From: Marinovum sp034669705
GTDB lineage: Bacteria; Pseudomonadota; Alphaproteobacteria; Rhodobacterales; Rhodobacteraceae
Assembly: GCF_034669705.1 (NCBI RefSeq)
Contig: NZ_JAXMOR010000001.1
Span: forward strand, 62,001 to 126,000
Reading direction: 5' to 3'
DNA: 64,000 nt
Both the position numbers and the translations under genes were made by a program. Shown in pieces: positions 40,711-48,868 of the stretch. The number at the start of each line of letters is the position of its first letter. The first letter of the stretch is position 1. A model generated the notes under the pieces. It saw only the letters and a list, made by a program, of their open reading frames with translations. It was not told the origin of the DNA and searched no databases.

Positions 40711-41031
40711 ATGTTCAACGTAACCGCCCGCCCGACCTTCACCCGCACCGTCACCATCCAGACGCCTGAAGGCGACGGGTTCCGCGAAGACAGCCTGAAA
40801 GCCACATTCAAGGTCACGCCCTCGGCCGAGTTCAATCTGCACCGGCTGGAGGATCAGAAGGCCTTCCTGCGCGAGGCGGTCACGAACCTCGACGAGGTGG
40901 TGGGGGAGGATGACGCGCCGGTCGCGTTCTCGGCCGAGCTGCTCGACCGGGTGCTCGGCTTCGACAACGTCCGCCTGGCGATGATGTCGACCTATTCCTC
41001 GGCCGTGGCGAAGTTCAAGCTGGGAAACTGA
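40711..41031 (+). CDS. Tail assembly chaperone, short form (lambda gpG-like)
   Basis: A 106-residue protein (FNVTARPTFTRTVTIQTPEGDGFREDSLKATFKVTP) between tail tube and tape measure. Its last codons contain the -1 slippery heptamer at 41022-41028, directly before TGA. Termination yields this form; slippage adds the T domain encoded at 41028-41381. Chaperones coat the tape measure before tube polymerisation. Confidence 0.88.
   Translation: MFNVTARPTFTRTVTIQTPEGDGFREDSLKATFKVTPSAEFNLHRLEDQKAFLREAVTNLDEVVGEDDAPVAFSAELLDRVLGFDNVRLAMMSTYSSAVAKFKLGN
41022..41028 (+). promoter_or_regulatory. Programmed -1 ribosomal frameshift site
   Basis: The zero-frame codons read cuG GGA AAC then UGA. G-GGA-AAC fits the X-XXY-YYZ rule exactly, and lambda uses G-GGA-AAG at the same point in the G/T pair. 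After slippage the ribosome reads CTG ATC TGG in the next frame without a stop for 117 codons. Confidence 0.85.
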
Positions 41032-41381
41032 TCTGGGCAGGGCGGGCCTGGGCCAATGGCACGCTCTGCACCGGCAAAGCCGCCCATGCCGAGGCGATCG
41101 ACGACGCAGCCCTCTGGGGCATTGATCTCGCGGAGGATGAGCTGGGTCCGGACATCGGCGCGGTCTGGCAGCACAACGTCGCGGCCGTCGAGGCCTTCCT
41201 TGCCTGTCAGACCCAGTGGCGCTGGGTGCCGCGCTACGGTGCGAGGGACAGGGCGGCGGGCCTCGATTACGCCGGCTGCGACGTGGCGCTGCGACATGCG
41301 GGCGTCGCGGTGACGCCGGACCTCTGGGAGCAATTCCAGGTGATCGAGCTGGCCGCGAAAGCTGCATTGAACGAGGGTTGA
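41028..41381 (+). CDS. Tail chaperone T extension (DUF1799-like), expressed by -1 frameshift
   Basis: A 117-residue extension (LIWAGRAWANGTLCTGKAAHAEAIDDAALWGIDLAEDELGPDIGAV) with no ATG or usual start near its 5' end. It is read from the slippery site to give a 223-residue G-T fusion (40711-41028 joined to 41028-41381). It contains a Trp-rich segment (CQTQWRWVPRYGARDRAAGLDY) typical of DUF1799. It ends one base before the tape measure ATG. Confidence 0.82.
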   Translation: MIWAGRAWANGTLCTGKAAHAEAIDDAALWGIDLAEDELGPDIGAVWQHNVAAVEAFLACQTQWRWVPRYGARDRAAGLDYAGCDVALRHAGVAVTPDLWEQFQVIELAAKAALNEG

Positions 41382-41382
41382 A

Positions 41383-44184
41383 ATGACGTTCAAGGTCTCA
41401 TTGACGATCGACGCGGATGGCAAGGCAGCCGTCCAAGAGGTCAAGCGCGTCGAGCAGGCTCAGCGGGGTGCTGCCAAGGCCAGCGACGAGCTCGGCCGCA
41501 AAAGCCGCACGGCGGCCGGCGGGGTCAGCACGCTCGGCGGATCGGCCAGCGGCGCCGGCGGTCAGGTCGACGAGATGGCCGATGCCAATCGCCGTGCCGC
41601 CGGTTCATTGGGCAACCTCGTGGCCCAGGGCAACGACGTCCTCACCATGCTGATCGCCGGGCAGGACCCGATGCAGCTTGCGATTCAGCAGGGCACCCAG
41701 ATCAACCAGGTCTGGGGCCAGATGGGCGTGAGCGGCAAGGGCGCCTTCAAGGCGATCGGCGGCGCTCTCATGTCGATGCTGAGCCCGATTAACCTGATCA
41801 CCATCGGCTCGATCGCCGCGGCAGGCGCAATGGCCAGTTGGTTCGCCAGTGGTGAGGAAGAGGCCGCGTCCTTCGAGGATGCCATGAGCGATCTGGAAGC
41901 GGCGATGTCGGCTTATGCCGACGCGTCGGAGGCCGCCGAGGTCGGGACCGACGAGCTCCGCGCCAAGTTCGGTGAGGCGGTTGTCGAGGTGCGCCGCCTT
42001 CTCGAAGAGCAGCGCGAGGCTGCCCGCCGCGACATGAAGTTCCAGATCAAGGCGGTCATCGAGACCGATCTGGACGAAAGCGCGCTTGACCTGCCGAGGT
42101 TCGATTTCGGCGATCAGCGTTCGCTGGCCAAGGACTTTGACCTGAGCCTGTTCGGCTTTGATGCTTCGGCACGGCGCGAACGTCAGTCGCTGGTCAATGC
42201 GGTGCTCAATGACTACGCCGAGTTGGCGCGCGCCGCCGAGGGATCGGTCAGCCAGCAAGTGGCGGCGGTCGAAACCCTCATCGGCAGCTTCACCCGCGCG
42301 GCCCAGGCCTCGGGCGAGATCAGCAAATCCGAGAACGATCGGATCCTGAAACTGCAGGAGCTTCTGATGAAGCTGCGCGAGCTGCAGGCTCTGGAGCCGG
42401 ACCAGGGCGCGATCCCGACGGCGCAGCGCGAGGCCTATCAGGAATACTACCAATCGCGTATCCAGGGTGAAGAGTTCCTGCAGAGCGCACGCGATCGTGA
42501 GGCTGCGGCGCTTGAGCAAATCTACGGTCTCAACAGTCAGACCCGTATCGAGTCGGACGCCAATGTCGCGGCGGTGCGCGAGATGTTGGGTGAGCTGGAG
42601 AGCCAGGTCGAGCGGCAACGCCTGATCGCCCAACATGGTGAAGACAGCGCCGAAGTCGCCGCGCATCGTGCGGCGGCCGAACGGGCCGTCCTCGAGGAGA
42701 CGCTTGCCACCTACGAGGCATCCGAGGCGCTGACCGAAGAAGCGCGGGCGACACTGAGCATCCTTCAGGCAATCTCTGGCATCGACGTCTCTTCAGGCAT
42801 CTGGGACGGCGCCAGCGCGGCTTCGGCAATGGCTGCCAACCTCGGGGCGGCTGTTGCCCAGATGAATGCGCTGCGGGGCGCTGCTGTCGCATCGGCGCGG
42901 GTCTCGGCCCAGCGGGCACAAAACCGGCTCGACACGGTTGGTGATCCGGCGGCCCGCGCCGGCGGCGAGGCGGTGATCGATTTCCGCGAAAGCCTCGACG
43001 ACGGTGGCTATGGGCTCATTTCAGGCGGCCGTGCCGGTGAATTGGCGGCCGCAGAGGCTGATGTTCGCACGGCAGCCGAGGAAGCCGAGCGTCTGAACCA
43101 GGCGGCGAATGCGGCGGATACCGAGTACCGGAAGCTTCAGAGCACGCTGGCAGGCGGGGGCTCTGGGCGTCGCGGCCGTAGCGGAGGGCGAGGCGCGAGC
43201 GCAGCGCAAAAGGAGCGCGACGCCGTTGCCGACCTGATCGGAACCCTCGAAGACCAGCTGGCGATCCTGCGCGAGACCGATCCGATCCAGAAGGAAATGC
43301 TGCGCAACCGCGAGGTGCTCAAAGCGGCAACCGACGCTGAGCGTGCGGCGGTGCGCGACCTGATCGAGGCGCATGCCGATGAAGAAGAGGCGCTGGAGCG
43401 CAAGGGTGAACTCACCGATTTCCTGAAGTCTGAGGGCTATGACCTCTTTACCAGCGCAACACAGGGCGTCGACGCCCTGACCGCAGCGGCAAACCGCGCC
43501 GTCGAGGCCTTGGCTGACATGGTCTTCCAGGCGATCCTGCTGGGGGAGGGTCCGCTTGCCGGATTGTTCGGCGGCACCGGTCTTCTTACCGGTCTGGCAG
43601 AATCGGTGGCTGGCTCACTTCTGGGCAAGGGTGGCGCGGCGCCGCAGACGCGCGCCGCGGGCGGTATCGTTGGCGAAGATTCGGCGCTGCAGAGGCTCGC
43701 GGCCGGCGGGATGGTGGACACCACGCCGAGGCGCAGCGCGCAGCGCCCAACCGAATGGCGCACCATCGACGCCCGGGCCGCCGGCGGCATGATCTACGGC
43801 AAGGGTGGCGGCACCTCCGACGACAACCTGACCTGGACCTCGAACGGCGAATACGTGGTCAACGCCCGTTCCACGGCGCGCAATCGCGGCCTGCTGGAAC
43901 GGATCAACGCTGGCGAAGAGTTCCCGGCGCTGGCCCAGGGCGGGATGGTCGGTGGCGGCGGCTCGGGCGGCGGCGGCGCCATGGCGGTCTCCTTCACCGT
44001 CGAGAACCGGTCTTCGGCGCCGGTCGCCGGAGAGGTTCAAGAGGTCGCGGCCCCGGGTGGAGGCCGGGCCTACAAGATGGTGCTGGCCGACATGGTGGGC
44101 GATGCGATGGCCACGCCGGGCGGCGGCGCCCGCCGGCAGCTGCGCCAGGGCTATGGCATCAAGCCGCGGGGAACACGGCGATGA
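41383..44184 (+). CDS. Tail tape measure protein
   Basis: A 933-residue protein. The start TFKVSLTIDADGKAAVQEVKRVEQAQ and a long coiled-coil body (repeated Glu/Ala/Arg helices from 190 to 700) are typical. One hydrophobic stretch (LMSMLSPINLITIGSIAAAGAMASWF, near residue 130) may insert in the membrane during DNA entry. The C-terminal part is Gly-rich (GGGGSGGGGAMAVSF). Its length implies a tail of about 140 nm by the usual 0.15 nm per residue rule, which is an estimate. Confidence 0.94.
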   Translation: MTFKVSLTIDADGKAAVQEVKRVEQAQRGAAKASDELGRKSRTAAGGVSTLGGSASGAGGQVDEMADANRRAAGSLGNLVAQGNDVLTMLIAGQDPMQLAIQQGTQINQVWGQMGVSGKGAFKAIGGALMSMLSPINLITIGSIAAAGAMASWFASGEEEAASFEDAMSDLEAAMSAYADASEAAEVGTDELRAKFGEAVVEVRRLLEEQREAARRDMKFQIKAVIETDLDESALDLPRFDFGDQRSLAKDFDLSLFGFDASARRERQSLVNAVLNDYAELARAAEGSVSQQVAAVETLIGSFTRAAQASGEISKSENDRILKLQELLMKLRELQALEPDQGAIPTAQREAYQEYYQSRIQGEEFLQSARDREAAALEQIYGLNSQTRIESDANVAAVREMLGELESQVERQRLIAQHGEDSAEVAAHRAAAERAVLEETLATYEASEALTEEARATLSILQAISGIDVSSGIWDGASAASAMAANLGAAVAQMNALRGAAVASARVSAQRAQNRLDTVGDPAARAGGEAVIDFRESLDDGGYGLISGGRAGELAAAEADVRTAAEEAERLNQAANAADTEYRKLQSTLAGGGSGRRGRSGGRGASAAQKERDAVADLIGTLEDQLAILRETDPIQKEMLRNREVLKAATDAERAAVRDLIEAHADEEEALERKGELTDFLKSEGYDLFTSATQGVDALTAAANRAVEALADMVFQAILLGEGPLAGLFGGTGLLTGLAESVAGSLLGKGGAAPQTRAAGGIVGEDSALQRLAAGGMVDTTPRRSAQRPTEWRTIDARAAGGMIYGKGGGTSDDNLTWTSNGEYVVNARSTARNRGLLERINAGEEFPALAQGGMVGGGGSGGGGAMAVSFTVENRSSAPVAGEVQEVAAPGGGRAYKMVLADMVGDAMATPGGGARRQLRQGYGIKPRGTRR

Positions 44185-44603
44185 CAGTGCCCGTCTGGCC
44201 CTCACAGCTGCCCAAGCCCACGCGGCCCGGCTACCAGACATCGCCGCAGGAGGCGCGCATTCGGCGCAATGCCGAAACCGGGCCGCCGGGGTTTCGCCGG
44301 CGGTTTTCGTCGACGGCACGGATGGTGGCGCTGTCCTTCATCTGCAGCCGGTTCCAGAAAGGCTACTTCGACCAGTTCTTCGACGAGACCCTGCAGAAGG
44401 GAAGCCTGCCGTTCTGGATGCCTGACCCGGTGACCGACGGCTGGCAGCTGCTCACCGAGGACGGCACGCCGCTGACCACCGAAGACGGCACGCCGCTCCT
44501 GATCTCGGCCAACTGGCTTTGCCTGATCACCGAGCCGCCCAGTGAGGCCATCTATGGTCAGCTCGAGTTCGAGATCGCCTTCCAGGTGGCGGTGCTGCCA
44601 TGA
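44181..44603 (+). CDS. Distal tail protein
   Basis: A 140-residue protein starting in ATGA overlap with the tape measure. VPVWPSQLPKPTRPGYQTSPQEARIRRNAETGPPGFRRRFSSTARMVALSFICSR is the pattern of small tail proteins next to the tape measure. It has a short tandem duplication (TEDGTPLTTEDGTPLL, encoded at about 44455-44500). The function is probably tail tip assembly. Confidence 0.72.
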   Translation: MTVPVWPSQLPKPTRPGYQTSPQEARIRRNAETGPPGFRRRFSSTARMVALSFICSRFQKGYFDQFFDETLQKGSLPFWMPDPVTDGWQLLTEDGTPLTTEDGTPLLISANWLCLITEPPSEAIYGQLEFEIAFQVAVLP

Positions 44604-45124
44604 GAGAGGTCTCGATCAACGCCCGCACTGCGCATGAGCAGGCCAATTGCGCTGCCGTCGAAGTCATGCTGATCTCGATCGACCACGAGGCGCTGTCGGC
44701 GCCGGTGCGGCTGTCGACCGACCCGACCGAGCGTCTCTCTGTCGAGCCGCTGCGCTACGGCACGCGCTCGCGCTGGAACGGTGCTGACCCGGTGACCGAT
44801 CCCTATTTCTTCGTCCTTGTCTCGGCCACGCTGCCCTCGGATCAAGAGGACGCGCCCACCGCGTTCTCGCTGACGCTGGCCAATGTCGACAATGACATCG
44901 CCAAGCTCCTGCGCTCCTTCACCACGCCCGCCACGGTGCACATGGCGCTTGTCATGGCCGACACGCCAGATGTCATCGAGCGCGAGGCGCGCGGGCTTCA
45001 CATGACCTCAGCCGACGGCGATGCCGAGATCGTCGAGCTGGTAATCACGCGCGAGGAGATCGAGGCCGAGACCGTGCCGATGGATCGCTTCACGGCACAG
45101 CGATTCCCGGGGCTCTTCCGATGA
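44600..45124 (+). CDS. DUF1833 tail protein
   Basis: A 174-residue protein with the DUF1833 pattern: EVMLISIDHEALSAPVRLSTDPTERL, FSLTLANVDNDIAKLLRS, and a C-terminal FTAQRFPGLFR. It corresponds to a tail tip component upstream of the NlpC peptidase in many siphophages of alphaproteobacteria. ATGA overlaps on both sides. Confidence 0.85.
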   Translation: MREVSINARTAHEQANCAAVEVMLISIDHEALSAPVRLSTDPTERLSVEPLRYGTRSRWNGADPVTDPYFFVLVSATLPSDQEDAPTAFSLTLANVDNDIAKLLRSFTTPATVHMALVMADTPDVIEREARGLHMTSADGDAEIVELVITREEIEAETVPMDRFTAQRFPGLFR

Positions 45125-45531
45125 GCTGGTCGGACAGATACGTCGGACTGCCGGCCGCCAGGCTCGGCCGAGGCTGGCAGGGCGTCGATTGCTGGGGGCT
45201 GGTGGAGCTGGTCTATCGCGAGGAGCTGGGCATCGAGCTTCCGAGCTATGCCGGCGCCTACGTCGATCCGAGTGAGGTGGCCGAGGTCTCCCGCCTGATC
45301 AACGCCGCAGAGGCTCGCGGCCCGTGGGTGCCGTCACATGTGATCCGAACCTTCGACGTGCTGACCTTCGGCGTTGGCCGGTGGCGCAGCCATGTGGGTA
45401 TCGCCCTCGACGCGCGGCTGATGCTGCATGTCCAGGGCCATGACTGCGCCAAGCTCGAACACTACCGCACCGGCCGCTGGCAGCACCGGTTCAGGGGCGG
45501 TTTCAGGTATGTTGAAGGAGCCGTTCAATGA
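45121..45531 (+). CDS. NlpC/P60 family tail peptidase
   Basis: A 136-residue hydrolase. The catalytic Cys is C24 in QGVDCWGLVELVYREELG, and the general base His is H91 in WRSHVGIAL. It is the lambda K/GTA peptidase equivalent and would cut peptide cross-links in murein at entry. It overlaps the tip protein gene by 4 bases. Confidence 0.92.
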   Translation: MSWSDRYVGLPAARLGRGWQGVDCWGLVELVYREELGIELPSYAGAYVDPSEVAEVSRLINAAEARGPWVPSHVIRTFDVLTFGVGRWRSHVGIALDARLMLHVQGHDCAKLEHYRTGRWQHRFRGGFRYVEGAVQ

Positions 45532-48500
45532 CCCGTGAACTGATGTCCACCACATCGATCCCGGTCCTGGACATGGGCGAGGTCCGTTCGGTCGAGGTGC
45601 CCGCCGGGCTCACCATTTCCGAGATGATCGAGCGGGCCTTTCCGGCAACGTCCGAAGAGGAACTGGCGGGCCTGCGCGTGCTCATGGTGACCTCGGCCGA
45701 CGTCGCCGTCGTGCATCCACGCTTCTGGCCAATGGTGCGGCCCAAGCCCGAGGTCCAGGTCATCCTGCGCATGGTGCCGGCAGGCGACAACGCGATGCGC
45801 ACGGTGCTGACCGTGGTGATCTCGGTCGCGGCGATGGCCCTGGGCCAGTTCTGGGCGGCCGCAATCGTGCCCACCGCGGGGCTCGGCCAGACGCTGGTGG
45901 GTGGGTTGATTACCGCCGGGCTTACCGTTGCCGGCACCATGCTGCTGAACGCGCTGATCCCGATCCAGCCGCCGGAAGGTCCCTCGAAACCTGGTCAGAC
46001 CTATACCATTCAAGGCTGGCAGAACACGGCGCGCCCGAACGAGCCGATCCCCTTTGCCCTGGGCAAGATGCGCACCGCGCCCCCCTTTGCCGCGCCGCCC
46101 TATACCACGATCGTCGGCGACGATCAGTTTGTCACCGCGCTCTTCACCTTCGGCTACGGCCCGCTGACCATCTCCGACATCCGGATCGGCGACACATCGA
46201 TCGACGAGTATGACAACGTCGAGCTGCAGCTCTTCGAAGGGCGGACGGATGACGATCCGGTAACCGTCTATCCCCGCCAGGTGCTGGAGCAGCGCGAGGG
46301 TGTCGAGCTCACCCGGCCGAAGATCGATGGCGTCTGGACCGACAAGCCGATCGTGCGCCAGGGCGTCGGCAATGCCACCGAGGTGGCCTTCATCTTCGGC
46401 TTTCCCGCCGGGCTCTTCCAGGTGAATGACGACGGCGACACCAAGACCACCGAGGTGCAGGTCCGGATCCGCCAGCGCCTTGTCGGTGCCGAGACGTGGA
46501 CCGACATGATCTCGCTTTCCTTCAAGGCCAAGAAGCGCAAGCCGTTCTTCCGCCAGTATCGCACCCAGCTGCCGGCGCGCGGCAAGTACGAGTTCGAGGT
46601 CATGCGTCTGACGACACAGGGCGAAGACGCGCGCCAGTCGCGGACCGTCATCCTCGCGGCGATCCAGAGCTTCCGGCCGGAGCACCCGCTCAACTTCGAC
46701 AAGCCGCTCGCGCTCTTGGGCGTCCGGATCAAGGCCTCCGAGCAGCTGAGCGGCGCGCTCGACTCGGTGAACGCCGTGGTCGACCGCCAGGCACTCGACT
46801 GGGACGGCACCACCTGGACCGAGCAGGAGAGTCGCAACCCGGCCACAGCCTATCGCGCGGCGCTGCAGGACGAGCAAAACCCCTGGCCGGTCTTGGATGC
46901 CGAGATCGACCTGGAACAGCTGCAGGACTGGCACGAGTGGTGCGCCGCCAAGGGCCTCAAATACGACCACATTCACGAGCAGCCGCAGAGCTTCGGCGAG
47001 ATGCTTCTGACCATCTGCGCCGCGGGCCGCGCCACCCCGCGCCATGACGGCGTGAAATGGGGCGTGGTCATCGATCGGCCGGGCGATCCCGTGGTCGATC
47101 ACATCAGCCCGCGCAATGCCCGCGAATTCCGCTGGCGCCGCAACTACCTCAAGCCGCCGCATGCCTTCCGGGTCGAGTTCCGCGATGAGACCAACGACTG
47201 GGAGCTGGCCGAGCGCATCATCCCCTGGCCAGACCACGAGGGCGACATCACCCTGACCGAGGACCTGCCGATGATCGGCAAGACCGACCCCGACGAGGTC
47301 TGGATCGAGGCGCGCCGCCGGCAGTACGAGCTGATCCATCGCCCCGACAGTTTCTCGGCTCTTCAGGACGGCGGCGCTCGCGTGGCCACCCGGGGCGATA
47401 CGGTGATGGCCGCCTTCGATGTGCTCGACCGCACACTGACCGCCGCGCGGATCCGCGCCGCCGACGGCCAGATGATCACCCTCGACGAGCCGGTGACCAT
47501 GGAGGCCGGCACCGACTATGCGCTGCGCTACCGCACCTACAGTGACGCCGAAGACGGGATCGGCAGCTCTGTCGTCGTGCCGCTGGTGACCCGCGCCGGC
47601 ACGTCGTCGATCGTGCTGGCCAAATCCGCGATCGATCCGCCGCGGATCGGCGAGATCGCCCACTTCGGCCTGCTGGGCGAGGAGAGCCGCGCGCTGCGCA
47701 TCCGGGGGATCGAAGCCGGTGATGAGTTCGCCCAGGTGGTGCATATGATCGCCGCCGCGCCGGAGATCGACACGCTCACCGACGCCGAGGTGCCACCGCC
47801 ATGGACCGGCTACGTCGGCGAGGAGATCGACCTTTCGGAGATCGCGCCGCAGGTGCCGCGCTTCGTGACCGCAGAGCTGATTGTCAACACCTCGGAGTTC
47901 TCCGGTAGCGAGTTCGTCGTCGGCTATCAGCTCTTGATCGAATTGGCGCCGGGCCTCGCCTCGACGGCTCCGGTCTCCGAATACGAGCTGGAATACCGCG
48001 AGGCTGGCGACGTCGCTTGGACGATCGAGATCATCTCGGCCGCCGAAGCTGGCATGGAGCTGGGGCCATTCGACGGCGGTAAGACGATCGAATACCGCGC
48101 CCGTGCCAAGGCGGCCGACGGCACGCCGAGCGCCTACACCACTACCGGAAGCCAGCTCATCCAGGCCGACGCCGCGGTGCCGCAGCCCTCCGACGAGATC
48201 ACCGTCGAGGGTGGCCTTGGCCACGCCACGCTCACCATTCCGGTGACCGATCCTGCCTGGTCGAAGATCCTGCTCTTCCGAGTGCCGGACGGCGAGACCT
48301 TAGGCTCCGAGCACATCGTCGGCGATTATGTCTCGGTCACGCCTGGCACCTTTGCCACCGTGGTCGACGGCGATTCAACACGCGTTGATCTGGCGTTGAA
48401 TGGCGATTTCGCGACCACCGATGACTGGACTGAAGGCACCGGCTGGAGCATCGGAACCGGCGACGCCACCCATACCGCGGGCAGCACCGGCCGGCTGTCT

Positions 48501-48851
48501 CAGACCACCGGCGCGCTCGCAGGCCAGCAGCGGATCGCCCTGACGGTGAGTGGCCGGACCGCGGGCACGATTACGCCCATCCTGACCGGCTCCGACGAGG
48601 TCGCGGGCGCGGCGATCTCGGCCAATGGCACCTTCAGCCAGACCCTCGACGCAGACAGCGCCGCCACCGCGCCCACCGGCTTCGCCTTCGAGGCCAGTTC
48701 GGATTTCGATGGTACGGTGACGGCGGTGGTACGCTTCATCGAGACCTCGGTCTGCATCCCGGCCGGGCTCTACGAGTACTACGTCGCGCCGCACAATGTT
48801 GCGAATGTCCCGGGCCAGCTCGACGGGCCAGTTTCGACGCAGGTGATATAG
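45528..48851 (+). CDS. J-like tail tip / host specificity protein
   Basis: An 1107-residue tail tip protein. The N-terminal part has two membrane-like helices (VLTVVISVAAMALGQFWAAAIVPTAGLGQTLVGGLITAGLTVAG) typical of J proteins. Then the tip core follows (RPNEPIPFALGKMRTAPPFAAPPYTTIVGDDQF, GDDPVTVYPRQVLEQREG, KYDHIHEQPQSFGEMLLTICAAGRATPRHDGVKWG). The last third has fibronectin-type and carbohydrate-like beta domains. It contacts the host receptor and carries the spike. Confidence 0.92.
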   Translation: MTRELMSTTSIPVLDMGEVRSVEVPAGLTISEMIERAFPATSEEELAGLRVLMVTSADVAVVHPRFWPMVRPKPEVQVILRMVPAGDNAMRTVLTVVISVAAMALGQFWAAAIVPTAGLGQTLVGGLITAGLTVAGTMLLNALIPIQPPEGPSKPGQTYTIQGWQNTARPNEPIPFALGKMRTAPPFAAPPYTTIVGDDQFVTALFTFGYGPLTISDIRIGDTSIDEYDNVELQLFEGRTDDDPVTVYPRQVLEQREGVELTRPKIDGVWTDKPIVRQGVGNATEVAFIFGFPAGLFQVNDDGDTKTTEVQVRIRQRLVGAETWTDMISLSFKAKKRKPFFRQYRTQLPARGKYEFEVMRLTTQGEDARQSRTVILAAIQSFRPEHPLNFDKPLALLGVRIKASEQLSGALDSVNAVVDRQALDWDGTTWTEQESRNPATAYRAALQDEQNPWPVLDAEIDLEQLQDWHEWCAAKGLKYDHIHEQPQSFGEMLLTICAAGRATPRHDGVKWGVVIDRPGDPVVDHISPRNAREFRWRRNYLKPPHAFRVEFRDETNDWELAERIIPWPDHEGDITLTEDLPMIGKTDPDEVWIEARRRQYELIHRPDSFSALQDGGARVATRGDTVMAAFDVLDRTLTAARIRAADGQMITLDEPVTMEAGTDYALRYRTYSDAEDGIGSSVVVPLVTRAGTSSIVLAKSAIDPPRIGEIAHFGLLGEESRALRIRGIEAGDEFAQVVHMIAAAPEIDTLTDAEVPPPWTGYVGEEIDLSEIAPQVPRFVTAELIVNTSEFSGSEFVVGYQLLIELAPGLASTAPVSEYELEYREAGDVAWTIEIISAAEAGMELGPFDGGKTIEYRARAKAADGTPSAYTTTGSQLIQADAAVPQPSDEITVEGGLGHATLTIPVTDPAWSKILLFRVPDGETLGSEHIVGDYVSVTPGTFATVVDGDSTRVDLALNGDFATTDDWTEGTGWSIGTGDATHTAGSTGRLSQTTGALAGQQRIALTVSGRTAGTITPILTGSDEVAGAAISANGTFSQTLDADSAATAPTGFAFEASSDFDGTVTAVVRFIETSVCIPAGLYEYYVAPHNVANVPGQLDGPVSTQVI

Positions 48852-48868
48852 GCCTGAAGGGGCAGAGA

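Noticed and set aside
45525..48224. 899-codon open frame on the minus strand across the J-like gene
   Set aside because: It is antisense to a clear tail tip gene and made of His/Arg/Asp-rich sequence produced by GC-rich codon bias; no domain is visible.
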